The position numbers were made by a program, and so were the translations under genes. A DNA stretch of 64,000 nucleotides from Catalinimonas alkaloidigena. GTDB lineage: Bacteria > Bacteroidota > Bacteroidia > Cytophagales > Cyclobacteriaceae. The DNA is taken from positions 5,275,001 to 5,339,000 of the forward strand of contig NZ_JAQFIL010000001.1 in the NCBI RefSeq assembly GCF_029504655.1, read 5' to 3'. Below, piece by piece: positions 8,890 to 17,764 of the stretch (position 1 is its first letter; each line of letters opens with the position of its first letter). The notes below the pieces were generated by a model. It worked only from the letters and a program-made list of their open reading frames with translations. It did not search any database and had not been told where the DNA came from.

Positions 8890-10368
8890 ATGGAAGATTT
8901 TTCTTTTCCTATACTTTCTATCATCATCTTTCTCCCTCTTATCGGGGCACTGGTGGTGCTTTTTACCAAACCTGATCAGTCTAAACCTGCCTATGGAATC
9001 GGGATCACTTCTTCCGCACTTTCATTGCTAAGCGCTATCCTGTTATGGATCAGAGGTGTGGAAGGTAGCTTTTCACAAGTGGAAGAGCTTACCTGGATTC
9101 CTTCCCTGGGAGCAGCCTATCGGGTGGGCGTGGATGGCATCAGCTTTCCACTGGTGTTACTTACCACATTGCTGTTCTTAACCTCCCTTATTTTCTCCAC
9201 CAAGATCAAAGAAAAGGCTCAAACCTATGTAGCCCTGGTATTACTGCTGGAAACTGCCTGTCTGGGCGTATTTTTATCGCTGGACCTGCTCCTTTTTTAT
9301 GTTTTCTTTGAAATTACGCTGGTAGGTATGTACTTCATCATCGCAGGCTGGGGACATGAACATGCCAAGAAAGCGGCCCTGACCTTCTTTATTTATACCT
9401 TGGTAGGAAGCCTCTTCCTGCTACTGGCGCTGCTCTCCCTATACTTGCATGCTGATCCGCATACTTTTGACATGCGGGAGTTTATAGCTGCACCTGTGCT
9501 TAAGGGACTGGCGGCAGCGCTTACTTTCTGGGGATTTTTCCTGGCTTTTGCCATCAAAACACCGCTTTTCCCTTTTCATACCTGGTTGCCTACCGCCCAC
9601 ACTGAAGCCCCTGCTCCCGGTAGTGCTATCCTGGCCGGAGTTTTACTGAAGTTGGGGGCATATGGCTTTATCCGTTTCGCCCTACAAATGATGCCCGAAG
9701 CCTTTCGTGAATTTGCCCCCTTTGTGATGGTGATAGCAGTTATTTCAGCACTCTATGGTGCTTTTGTGGCCCTGGCACAGACAGACATCAAGCGGATGGT
9801 AGCTTATACGAGTGTAAATCACATGGGGTATCTTGTATTTGGAGTGGCGGTAGCGGCGGTGGCAGGAAACACTGCCCGAACACAAGCATTGGATGGTGCT
9901 GTGCTGCAAATGGTTAGTCATGGCGTAGTGACAGGAGCCCTTTTTCTCTTAGTGGGGTCTTTACAGGATAGGGTACAAACCCGTGAAATGGCTAATATCA
10001 GTGGCTTACTCCATACTGCCCCCGTACTGGGTGGGCTTTTTATTCTAGCCTCTTTTGCCTCACTTGGTCTTCCCGGACTGGCACACTTTCCAGCCGAGTT
10101 TCAGATTTTTCTGGGTGGATTTAGCGTATACCCCGTAGCTGTAGGTTTTATCGTCATCGGGCTGCTCATTACCTCCGGGCTTTACCTAAGGGCGATTCAA
10201 AAAGTATTTATGGGCAAAAAGCCTGAAGGGCTAACAAGTCGGGATGATTTACATGCTTATGAACTATGGGCACTTATCCCCCTAATACTATCTATTTTGA
10301 CCCTTGGTCTTTTTCCTGAAATTCTGCTCTCAGTGATTCATGAAACCACAAAAATGCTTGGAATATGA
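8890..10368 (+). CDS. NuoM-like antiporter-type proton channel subunit
   Basis: A 492-residue polytopic protein closely matching NuoM/MrpD. It keeps the TM5 Glu (FFEITLVGMYFII), the TM7 Lys (AIKTPLFPFHTWLPTAHTEAP), the TM8 Lys (TDIKRMVAYTSVNHMGY) and the distal TM12 Glu (FPAEFQIFLGGF). All elements for proton translocation appear intact. The stop overlaps the nuoN start by four bases (ATGA at 10365-10368). Confidence 0.92.
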   Translation: MEDFSFPILSIIIFLPLIGALVVLFTKPDQSKPAYGIGITSSALSLLSAILLWIRGVEGSFSQVEELTWIPSLGAAYRVGVDGISFPLVLLTTLLFLTSLIFSTKIKEKAQTYVALVLLLETACLGVFLSLDLLLFYVFFEITLVGMYFIIAGWGHEHAKKAALTFFIYTLVGSLFLLLALLSLYLHADPHTFDMREFIAAPVLKGLAAALTFWGFFLAFAIKTPLFPFHTWLPTAHTEAPAPGSAILAGVLLKLGAYGFIRFALQMMPEAFREFAPFVMVIAVISALYGAFVALAQTDIKRMVAYTSVNHMGYLVFGVAVAAVAGNTARTQALDGAVLQMVSHGVVTGALFLLVGSLQDRVQTREMANISGLLHTAPVLGGLFILASFASLGLPGLAHFPAEFQIFLGGFSVYPVAVGFIVIGLLITSGLYLRAIQKVFMGKKPEGLTSRDDLHAYELWALIPLILSILTLGLFPEILLSVIHETTKMLGI

Positions 10369-11729
10369 GCCAGATGGCCAGAGACTTAATCCTGATCATG
10401 CCCCAGATCATCGTCCTGCTCACCGCAGTGGTAGCTTTGATATGGGAAATGTTCAGAAAACCTTTGGGCAGTCTCCTTGCTTTGGCGATTGGCATGTTAG
10501 CTGCTGCCGGTCTGAGCATTAGTAGGTTAGGGTTAGACACTACAGCTTTCTCCCAAACTTTCAGGATAGATGTGCTCAATCACTGGTCAGTCATCATCCT
10601 CTGCCCTGCCTCTGTTCTTTTCGCTTTGCTGGCTCGGAGAGAACTCCGAGGCACAGACCGTGAAGGAACCGTCTATAGTCTGCTGGGATTTTCTACGCTG
10701 GGTTCTCTCTTACTGGCAGGAAGCGGAGATGTGATGTTTATTGTACTAGGAATACTGATGAACAGCCTGAGCGGTTTTGCCCTGGCTGCCTATCCCAAAA
10801 CCGACAAGGCTACCGAAGGCGCCATGAAATACTTTGTATACGGATCAGTGACGGGGGCGCTTATGATCTTTGGCTTAACTTACTGGGTTGGCATAAGTGG
10901 CAGCACTTTGCTTTCCGCTTTAAATGATTCAACTTTGCCTCCTTTGCCAATGATTTTTGGGTTGGTAACGCTAGTGGTAGGCATCAGCTATGCAGCCTCA
11001 ATCTTTCCCTTTCATTTCTGGACTCCGGATACTTTTGAAGGAGCACCCGTTTCCATCGCAGCTTTTCTTTCTGTGATACCTAAAATAGGTGCCATTTATG
11101 CACTAGCTCAGGTAGCTCGTGAGATTCCGACAGAACTGTTGGACTGGCCTCTTATGCTTGCTATTCTTGCTGTGCTCTCCATGACATTTGGTAATGTGGT
11201 GGCTCTGTGGCAGCAAAATATCATCAGACTGCTTGCTTACTCTACTGTTGCCCAGGCAGGATATTTTTTGTTAGGCGTTGTAGCCATGCAGCAAAGCAGC
11301 TTGGCAGAACAGTCGCTGGTTATCTTTGGAATTGCCTATGCGGTGATGAATACCGGAGCTTTTGCCATTGTCTTAGCCAATGGTAATAAGATGGAAGACT
11401 TCAAGGGAGTTGGCAAATCATCTCCCTGGACTGGCGTAGCCATGACCATCTTTTTGTTTTCGCTGGTAGGTATTCCTCCCTTAGCAGGGTTTGCCGGTAA
11501 ATTCCTGTTGTTTGGCGCAGCCATTGACAGCCAGTTTACCTGGCTCGCCATTGCTGCTATCCTGAATAGCGTAATCTCTTTGACAGTGTATCTGCGCATC
11601 ATTGTGCCTATGTACTTTCAGCAGGATGCCTCCGATAAACATACAAATTCTCGGTTAGTGTCTTTTGTGTGGCTCTGTTGTCTGTTTTTTACTGTGGCAG
11701 TAGGACTTGGAATGCAGTTCTTCTTGTGA
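10365..11729 (+). CDS. NuoN-like subunit, key channel residues replaced
   Basis: A 454-residue polytopic protein aligned to NuoN through SIFPFHFWTPDTFEGAP and RLLAYSTVAQAGYFLLG. By-eye comparison with NuoN shows substitutions at the proton-channel positions: the TM5 Glu region reads LGILMNSLSGFAL (Leu where Glu is expected), the TM7 Lys region reads GISYAASIFPFHFW (Ala for Lys), and the TM8 Lys region reads QQNIIRLLAYST (Ile for Lys). NuoN may therefore be a structural subunit here, while L and M pump. Last gene of the operon; no terminator is obvious directly after it. Confidence 0.85.
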   Translation: MSQMARDLILIMPQIIVLLTAVVALIWEMFRKPLGSLLALAIGMLAAAGLSISRLGLDTTAFSQTFRIDVLNHWSVIILCPASVLFALLARRELRGTDREGTVYSLLGFSTLGSLLLAGSGDVMFIVLGILMNSLSGFALAAYPKTDKATEGAMKYFVYGSVTGALMIFGLTYWVGISGSTLLSALNDSTLPPLPMIFGLVTLVVGISYAASIFPFHFWTPDTFEGAPVSIAAFLSVIPKIGAIYALAQVAREIPTELLDWPLMLAILAVLSMTFGNVVALWQQNIIRLLAYSTVAQAGYFLLGVVAMQQSSLAEQSLVIFGIAYAVMNTGAFAIVLANGNKMEDFKGVGKSSPWTGVAMTIFLFSLVGIPPLAGFAGKFLLFGAAIDSQFTWLAIAAILNSVISLTVYLRIIVPMYFQQDASDKHTNSRLVSFVWLCCLFFTVAVGLGMQFFL

Positions 11730-11940
11730 ACTTTCAGAAAATGATCAGCATTACTAAAGTAGTATATTTTGTCGGCTTGAGGAAAATTTCGGAGAGGAAT
11801 ACACTTGGTTTTAGTACATAAAGGGTATCAATTCAAATACTTCTGACACTGTTCCATATTGTGTTATTTTATTTTTGTATAGGTTTAAATAAATAAACTC
11901 GGCAAGCAGATTAAGAAAAGCTCAAACTTTATGATAAAAA

Positions 11941-12163
11941 TTAATGTCTAAAACATTTTCTAGGGGAGAGTGTCCCCCAACCAAATGCCATAATATCCGC
12001 TTTTATGATCAGTAATTGCACAGAATGTTCATCCAAATCCAAAGTATCTTGATATTTTCAACGGTTGGCATCATGGAGAACAACAACTCCTTTTTCACTT
12101 GGAATTTCTTTACATTTCTTCACACAATGAGTTCTGGCTCTCCCATCAATAATAATTGCAGAT
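11941..12163 (-). pseudogene. Remnant of a methyltransferase-like gene in a gene-poor stretch
   Basis: Read on the minus strand this gives IIIDGRARTHCVKKCKEIP, then EKGVVVLHDANR, an in-frame TGA, and KYQDTLDLDEHSVQLL, ending at TAA (11941-11943). The DGRAR...GVVVLHD pattern resembles sugar- or FkbM-associated methyltransferases (Methyltransf_24-like). It has at least two internal stops and no start, so it is a fossil. The rest of 11730-12386 shows no other supportable gene. It marks the switch from the nuo operon to the mobile-element zone. Confidence 0.4.
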
Positions 12164-12386
12164 TAAAGTAGATAAGGTATTTGAAGAGCAAGCATACACT
12201 TTTAGGTTAGGTTTGAAGTTATTCGTTGATAATACTTGAGTTTCTTAACATAAACGGTAATTAAGTAACTTCAAAGATTTTACATCCATCTACTATACAT
12301 TACACCGTAATATTGTCACGCATTTGCAGCGGTATTTTATCGCACTAATAGCGTACTTGGTATTTCAAAACTGACGATAAATAAAT

Positions 12387-12425
12387 AAAAGCCCGGCATC
12401 CCATCGCATAAAGAGCCGGGCTTTT
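12387..12425. terminator. Strong bidirectional hairpin terminator
   Basis: A perfect 11-bp stem, AAAAGCCCGGC pairing with GCCGGGCTTTT, encloses a 17-base loop. It has A/T tracts on both sides and could stop transcription from either direction. It lies in the gene-poor stretch between the nuo-like operon and the mobile region and may be the original operon terminator, although it is about 660 bp beyond nuoN. Confidence 0.75.
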
Positions 12426-12540
12426 GCTTTTGATAACAGTATGGTAACCCTGCCTTAACTTTTCCTCTAATCTTTCTTTGTAGTATTGCAGTGTTGTATA
12501 ACCATTATCAACAGCTCAAAGACCAAGAAGAGCAGCCGCA

Positions 12541-12786
12541 TTGTGGCAACTCCGTTGTGGCTACCTTACTTTTTTCTTACCAGGTAAGTTTACCCAAGAA
12601 CTGCGTAATGAAAAGTCCGCTATACTTGCGTTATTTACAGTATTATTCAATCTCGTAAGTTATACCATGATGAGCCTGGGGCCTGATTCTCTCCAGGCTT
12701 TTCTTTTACCCTATTATGGAAAAGAAACAATGACCTTGGAGGAATTCATGACCCTATCCATTGAATACCGTGCTCAGTCCCTCTAG
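12541..12786 (+). CDS. Short unrecognised reading frame, possibly a fossil
   Basis: An 81-codon frame in a decayed area (first codon TTG, no good ribosome site). The middle (LRNEKSAILALFTVLFNLV, then LGPDSLQAFLLPYYGKETM) looks protein-like but matches no family I know. It ends at TAG 12784-12786. Surrounding sequences are remnants, so this may be the end of a broken gene. Confidence 0.2.
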   Translation: MWQLRCGYLTFFLPGKFTQELRNEKSAILALFTVLFNLVSYTMMSLGPDSLQAFLLPYYGKETMTLEEFMTLSIEYRAQSL

Positions 12787-12912
12787 GCTACTGGAAGTCA
12801 CTCTTATAACACCCTTTGTATATCCTAAGGGTCATGAAACTTTTCTAAAAGCTGGTATGGAATGCGTTAAATTGTAGGTGTCTTCAGTAGAGAACATTTA
12901 AAATTTACCGTT

Positions 12913-13359
12913 ATGAACCCTCAAGAACTCACCCAGAAGATTACTCAGAGGCTGGAACAATGGCAAAAAAGCACAGGAAAACCAGACTAGTGGATATCAA
13001 TACGAAAAGAGCTTTACAGAACTGTGGCAGCAGTTGGGACAAGAGGTTTTTCAGCCATCTATGGGTGAAGCGGCATATGACAAGAACTAAAAAAATCAGG
13101 ACAAGCTGGGGAGAGGTAGTAATAGACAAAGCACATCCTTTGGCTCAATGTCCTAACGGTTTTCGTATCTCGAGTCATTTACAAGAAATTATCGCTTGAG
13201 TCCGCTCATCGGGAGGTAATCCAGCATAGACTCAAAAGATCCGGACAGAGATGGTCTAAATCGGGTGCTCAGCAGATCGCTCAACTTCGGGTTGCCAAAA
13301 AAAGCAATCAATGGCAAAAGGTTATTAATATTGCTCAATTTGGCAGAATAGCAACCTGA
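12913..13359 (+). pseudogene. Decayed transposase (ISKra4/UPF0236-like), internally deleted
   Basis: Starts MNPQELTQKITQRLEQWQKS and then changes frame several times: TSGYQYEKSFTELWQQLGQ in one frame, KTSWGEVVIDKAHPLAQCP in another. The tail HRLKRSGQRWSKSGAQQIAQ followed by LRVAKKSNQW resembles the C-terminus of ISKra4-type transposases. The central catalytic part is missing. Several stops and shifts make it clearly inactive. Family assignment is from memory of the motif style and is moderate. It is followed immediately by a broken serine recombinase. Confidence 0.5.
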
Positions 13360-13373
13360 CTTAGAAAAGTTTC

Positions 13374-13946
13374 ATGCACCCGGACAATCAGCGCTATGAA
13401 ATCCTTAAATATGCTGATGTCAAAAAACTTTCCATTGATACCTGGATAGAGGAAACTGTCAGTGGCTCCAAAAAAGTAGAGCAAAGAAAATTGGGTCCTT
13501 ATTTGAACAAGATGCAAAGTGCTTACTTACTGATTGTTTCTGAGCTTTCCCGTCTAGGCCGTAACCTTATGGAAGTCATGAGTATCCTTCATACCTGTAT
13601 GGAGAAAGAAATCAAAGTTTTTACAGTGAAGGAGAAATATGAGTTGGGCAACAACATCAATTCCTAAGTGCTGGCTTTTGCCTTCAGTTTATCACCTGAT
13701 ATTGAAAGCCAACTCATCAGTCAACGCACCAAAGAGGCTTTAGCACGAAAAAAAAGCGAAGGTAAAAAACTAGGCCTTCCTATGAGTGGCCTGTCAAAAG
13801 AAACCAAACTTACTGGTAAAGAGCAGCAAATAATAAAGCTCCTGGATAAAAAGTTCATCTACAGTGCGGTTGGACGAATCTTTGGAGTACACCGAGTGAC
13901 TGTTAAAAACTTCATAGATGGTCGGGAATTGGACAAAGTCATTTAG
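13374..13946 (+). pseudogene. Serine recombinase (resolvase family) with internal stop
   Basis: Two in-frame halves (13374-13667 and 13668-13946) separated by a TAA at 13665-13667. The first half carries IVSELSRLGRNLMEVMSIL, the catalytic Arg region of resolvases. The second carries ESQLISQRTKEALARKKSEG and a C-terminal HTH (YSAVGRIFGVHRVTVKNF). The N-terminal catalytic Ser motif (Y-x-R-V-S) is missing because upstream sequence has decayed. It is homologous to the intact copy at 17053-17679; together they flank the mercury operon, as remnants of a mer transposon could. Confidence 0.75.
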
Positions 13947-13966
13947 CATTGACAACAGCCTAAAAG

Positions 13967-15313
13967 CTACACCATATGCGAAATATCGGAGGCAAAAGTG
14001 GGATAAGCATAGACCATGTTTTTTACATCCTTCGTGGTCATCTTTGCTTTGATAACCATCGCAAACAAATTGATGACTTCCTCCACTTGTGGCCCCACCA
14101 GATGCGCCCCTAAGAGCGTGTCGTTGTCTTGATCTACGATTGTTTTAAACGCATAGGTCTTTTCGTTCAAACGCCGGGCATTATACCAATTAGGCACGAT
14201 ATTTTTATTGACCTTGTAGTTCTTACCCTGCTGTTGGGCCTGCTCTTCGGTCAATCCCACTGAGGCCATGGCCGGAATGGTGAAAACCACGGTTGGCATT
14301 TCTCTATAATCTGGGGTTTTAGTATTCCCTCGCAAAATGTTGCTAGCAACAATATGCCCTTCCATGACGGCCACCGGCGTTAAAGGCAACCCGCTCGTAT
14401 CGGCTGTATCCCCTGCCGCATAGACATGAGGATTGGATACACTTTGCAAATACTCATTGACCTCTACGCCTTTTTTACTAAATGCCACGTTACCTTTGGC
14501 AAGATCAAGCGCATCTATCTCAGGTACCCGCCCAGCCGCTTTGATCACTAAACCAGATGGTACTGCCACCTTTCCTTCCGAATTGCTGCCATGTACAACG
14601 AAGCCTTGTCCGCTCTGAGTGATTTCCTGCGCTTCTGTTTCTAATAACAAATTGATACCTAAATCTTTGGATGCTTTGACAATCTCAGAAACCATCCCTT
14701 GTTCAAAATTCTCTAAAGGATATTCTCCCCGGTGCAAAATGTTCACTTTCGCCCCGGCTATAACTGCTAAGTGGGCAAACTCAAAGGCGATATACCCCCC
14801 ACCGATAAATGTGATTTCGTCGGGTAGCTCAGAGAGGTTCAAAAAATCTGTACTGGTCAGCGCATGTTCTTCCCCCGGAATGTTGAGCGTTAAGGGTTTG
14901 GCACCCGTAGAAATAACGAACTTTTCAGCCTGTACTTCTTGATCACCAATTCGCAGGGTTTGTTCACCCGTGAATTGCGCCGGGGCATGAAAGGTATCAA
15001 TGCCCATCTTCCGGTAATTCTTTTCTATGTTTTCCGGCACTGGCTCCGTGAAGGTTTCTTTGAACTTCATCAGCTCCGCCCACTGAATGCCAAGATCACC
15101 CGACAATCCCTTTCCCGAAAGCTTTTGGGCATAGTCTACAATTTCAGCGACTCCTAACAATACCTTTTTGGGGTCACAGCCCCGTAGGGCACAGGTGCCC
15201 CCGTAAGGACGGGAATCCGTTACGGCCACACGCTTATTTTTACTGGCGCATTTTTGGGCAATCGTCATTCCGGCCATACCGGAACCAATCACCATTACAT
15301 CATAGGTTTTCAT
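13967..15313 (-). CDS. MerA-like flavoprotein disulfide reductase lacking C-terminal Cys pair
   Basis: A 448-residue member of the glutathione reductase/mercuric reductase family. It has an FAD site near the N-terminus (VMVIGSGMAGMTIAQ), the redox-active disulfide GGTCALRGCDPKK, a second dinucleotide site (ITFIGGGYIAFEFAH), the FAD ribityl motif VYAAGDTAD, and the C-terminal dimerisation domain (MASVGLTEEQA; YAYPTFASDISHM). It has no N-terminal HMA domain. It also lacks the vicinal Cys pair that true MerA uses at its C-terminus to hand over Hg(II). Last gene of the arsR-merTP-GDCCVxC-merA-like operon, which argues for mercury detoxification; the neighbouring Cys-rich protein could supply the missing thiols (inference). 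Confidence 0.8.
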   Translation of the reverse strand: MKTYDVMVIGSGMAGMTIAQKCASKNKRVAVTDSRPYGGTCALRGCDPKKVLLGVAEIVDYAQKLSGKGLSGDLGIQWAELMKFKETFTEPVPENIEKNYRKMGIDTFHAPAQFTGEQTLRIGDQEVQAEKFVISTGAKPLTLNIPGEEHALTSTDFLNLSELPDEITFIGGGYIAFEFAHLAVIAGAKVNILHRGEYPLENFEQGMVSEIVKASKDLGINLLLETEAQEITQSGQGFVVHGSNSEGKVAVPSGLVIKAAGRVPEIDALDLAKGNVAFSKKGVEVNEYLQSVSNPHVYAAGDTADTSGLPLTPVAVMEGHIVASNILRGNTKTPDYREMPTVVFTIPAMASVGLTEEQAQQQGKNYKVNKNIVPNWYNARRLNEKTYAFKTIVDQDNDTLLGAHLVGPQVEEVINLFAMVIKAKMTTKDVKNMVYAYPTFASDISHMV

Positions 15314-15344
15314 AGGGTAAGTTCCTTTAAAAGATTAAAAAAAA

Positions 15345-15566
15345 TTAACGGCAACAATCCGTATTCCCGCCTTCCTGTATAGGGGGGCAGGCAACCGTTC
15401 CATAAGAACAATACACGCAGCAATCTCCCTCTTTGGGCTTCACGACTTTTCCGCAGGCTTCACACTCATAAAAATACTGACAAGCATCGGTGGGCATCGT
15501 TTCTTCTTTCTGATACCCACAGTGGGGACAGGTAAGGGTCGATTGTAAGATAATCTCTTGTTCCAT
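15345..15566 (-). CDS. GDCCVxC-domain small Cys-rich protein
   Basis: A 73-residue protein with a zinc-ribbon-like CPHCGYQKEE...CEACGK followed by GDCCVYCSYGTVACPP and an end NTDCCR. This is the GDCCVxC family, which is commonly found in mercury resistance operons of Bacteroidota and whose function is unproven. It sits between merTP and the MerA-like gene, separated by only two bases from merTP. Its two CC pairs make it a plausible Hg(II) carrier or delivery partner for the reductase. Confidence 0.85.
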   Translation of the reverse strand: MEQEIILQSTLTCPHCGYQKEETMPTDACQYFYECEACGKVVKPKEGDCCVYCSYGTVACPPIQEGGNTDCCR

Positions 15567-15568
15567 GC

Positions 15569-16174
15569 TTATTGCGGTTGACTTACTTTATATCCGGTTT
15601 CTTCTTCAATGGCTTGTCCTATCTCTTCAATATCGACTAGACTCGGATCAAATTTGACTTGGGCAATGCCTTGCTCATAATAGGCATTCGCTTCTATTAC
15701 TCCATTCAGTTGTAGGGCCGTATGCTTTACATGCTCCTCGCAGCCGGTACAGGTCATACCCTGCACTGCGAATTGCGTTTCTTGTAAATCAGATGGCTGA
15801 ACGATCACGGCTTGATGTTCCGTCTGAGGAAAAAAGACATCGGCATAAGAAGGAAAGAAGAGCAGTGCCCCGGCTACGACGGTAACGATAGCCAGAAACT
15901 TTTTGGATTGCCAAAAACTCGGTGGCTCATCATCTTCGCAGGCACAAGCAATTTCTTCGGCGCTCCGGGGCTTGAGTTGTTGATACCAGGCAAACCCCAA
16001 TACAAGAACAGTAAGCCCAATCAGATACGGGCGAAAAGGTTCAAGCCACGAAAAGGTGGCCGCTACGCCACTGGCTCCAGCTACAAAAGCCAGTACCGGG
16101 GTGATACAGCAAAGCGAAGCAGTAATGGCAGTCAATATCCCTAAACTCGCGGCAGAATTTTTAGACGTCTTCAT
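15569..16174 (-). CDS. merTP: Mercuric transport fusion protein MerTP
   Basis: A 201-residue fusion. The N-terminal MerT part has membrane helices with the vicinal Cys pair in TASLCCITPVLAFVAG and a cytoplasmic CAC motif (EEIACACEDDE). A further helix follows near residues 95-110. The C-terminal domain is HMA/MerP-like with GMTCTGCEEHV. It imports Hg(II) to the cytoplasm for reduction. Its start overlaps the arsR stop by four bases (16171-16174). Confidence 0.92.
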   Translation of the reverse strand: MKTSKNSAASLGILTAITASLCCITPVLAFVAGASGVAATFSWLEPFRPYLIGLTVLVLGFAWYQQLKPRSAEEIACACEDDEPPSFWQSKKFLAIVTVVAGALLFFPSYADVFFPQTEHQAVIVQPSDLQETQFAVQGMTCTGCEEHVKHTALQLNGVIEANAYYEQGIAQVKFDPSLVDIEEIGQAIEEETGYKVSQPQ

Positions 16175-16545
16175 GATACAGTGATAGTTTTATTGTCGGT
16201 AATCATGGCAAAAAAGGGACGAAAGAGTTGCGCGTATTCCGGGGCAAGACGATAGAAAATAGTTTGTCCTATTTTCTTGGTTTGGACGATGTTCCCATCT
16301 TTAAGCTTTCGAAGGTGCTGAGAGACGGCAGATATCTTCATACCCAAAATATCGCTCAAGTCACAAACGCATAGCTCAGCTTCCTCATCTAATAGAAACA
16401 AGATTTTCAATCGCACTTCGTTACCAGCTAGGCCTAAAGCGTTGGATAAGCCAGCCACCGAAGGGCTAACTTGTTCTACGCGTTGCTGACAACGCGCAAT
16501 TTGCTGTTGATCAGCAAATACCCGGATACATTGATTTTCTTTCAT
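16171..16545 (-). CDS. ArsR/SmtB-family metal-responsive repressor of the mer operon
   Basis: A 124-residue winged-helix protein. The metal-sensing alpha-3 motif ELCVCDLSDILGMKISAVSQ and the recognition helix HLRKLKDGNIV are clear. The N-terminal residues QCIRVF and ARCQQR add further Cys that might complete a thiol site. It replaces MerR as regulator, as in other Bacteroidota mer operons. First gene of the operon, so it probably autoregulates the promoter in the 16546-17052 gap. Confidence 0.9.
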   Translation of the reverse strand: MKENQCIRVFADQQQIARCQQRVEQVSPSVAGLSNALGLAGNEVRLKILFLLDEEAELCVCDLSDILGMKISAVSQHLRKLKDGNIVQTKKIGQTIFYRLAPEYAQLFRPFFAMITDNKTITVS

Positions 16546-17052
16546 ATCACCAATATAGCTAACTTTAATACTTTAGCAAATACTTAAATACACAACACAT
16601 AATTTGCTGAAAGGTTTCTTCACCATTTAGATCAGTGTCTTGTAGCGGTTCAACTTGACAACAAATCTATAATCCTATTGAGAATTCTGTCCCTTTATGT
16701 AGAGCAACCCATTATTGTGTGTGTCTTGCCTCTCCTAAAAAGGTCTCTTTCTAACACCTCCCCTCCTACTCTATTTCATGCCTGTTCATTGGATCTCTTT
16801 TTAATATTCTAGTACCAAAATCCGGTACGACATTCATAGTGCTAAAAGGTAGATATGATTTTGGCTTTTGATTCACTTAAAGTTTGAAGTGGTGGAAATT
16901 AATTTTTTCATTGCTGCCAAATTGACTTGAAAAAATTATAGAAAAAACCTCCGTTTAATTGGTAATGATAATTTAATGAAAATCACTTACTTTAAAGTGT
17001 TTATTATTATAAATAAATATTCATCTTTGGGTTTTCTTCTAATTACTAAGAA
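16546..17052 (-). promoter_or_regulatory. mer/arsR promoter region with candidate operator near 16561-16595
   Basis: Intergenic stretch between arsR and the divergent serine recombinase. Just upstream of arsR, the minus strand has TTAAGTATTTGC followed by TAAAGTATTAAAG: a repeated AAGTATT about 14 bp apart, in the usual place for an ArsR-type operator. Boundaries and function are inferred. The rest (about 16600-17040) is AT-rich and I see no gene in it. Confidence 0.35.
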
Positions 17053-17679
17053 ATGAGCCAAAATATCGCATCAAGAACTGTTGCTTACCTTCGCGTCTCT
17101 ACTATAGATCAGGATTTGGAAAAAAACAAAGCTGATATCCTTCACCTGGCCAATGAGAAAAATTTGGGAAGGGTAGAATTTATGCAGGAGAAGGTTTCCG
17201 GTAAAGTCTCCTGGAAGTTGAGAAGAATTGGTCAACTCATTGAAGAGCTCGATAAGGGTGATGTTATTCTGCTAAGTGAATTTTCCCGTTTAGGACGGAG
17301 CATGCTGGAATGCATGGAGATCATCTCTATTGCCATGCAAAAAGGAATCAAGATTTACACCGTCAAAGGTAACTGGCAATTGGATAATACTATTCAAAGT
17401 AAAGTCATGGCAATGGTCTTTTCTATGGCTTCCGAAATAGAGCGGGACCTCATTAGTAAGCGTACTCGTGAATCACTCAAAGCCAAAAGACTAGCCGGCG
17501 TAAAGCTCGGCAGACCTAAGGGACCAGGGAAAAGTAAACTGGATGCCTACCGTCCTGAAATTGAAGCCCTTCTATCCAATGGCTCTACCCAAAAGTTTAT
17601 CGCTAATCGCTACAAGGTCACCGAAGCCACTTTGTCCAATTGGATCAAAAAGAACAACATTAAGAAAGCTAGCCAATAG
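17053..17679 (+). CDS. Serine recombinase (resolvase/invertase family)
   Basis: An intact 208-residue small serine recombinase. The N-terminal motif TVAYLRVSTIDQD carries the catalytic Ser; the conserved ILLSEFSRLGRSMLECMEII and SEIERDLISKRTRESL follow. The C-terminal HTH reads QKFIANRYKVTEATLSNWIK. It is similar to the broken copy at 13374-13946 across the mer operon. Likely part of the transposon that carried mer, acting in cointegrate resolution or DNA inversion. Confidence 0.85.
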   Translation: MSQNIASRTVAYLRVSTIDQDLEKNKADILHLANEKNLGRVEFMQEKVSGKVSWKLRRIGQLIEELDKGDVILLSEFSRLGRSMLECMEIISIAMQKGIKIYTVKGNWQLDNTIQSKVMAMVFSMASEIERDLISKRTRESLKAKRLAGVKLGRPKGPGKSKLDAYRPEIEALLSNGSTQKFIANRYKVTEATLSNWIKKNNIKKASQ

Positions 17680-17764
17680 GCAAATTAGCGATGAAAAAAA
17701 GCGGCAATATAATTCTGAAATTCACAGGTTAATGAAGAATTAAACTTTAAGACCCCAATATTAT

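Noticed and set aside
3271..11729. A normal NADH-quinone oxidoreductase (complex I) operon
   Set aside because: Catalytic subunits C, E, F, G and I are absent, and the B, D, H and A parts lack the iron-sulfur and quinone residues.
3271..11729. An energy-converting hydrogenase (Ech/Hyf) operon
   Set aside because: The large-subunit-like part lacks the two CxxC nickel motifs, and NuoA/J/K-type subunits are present in nuo order.
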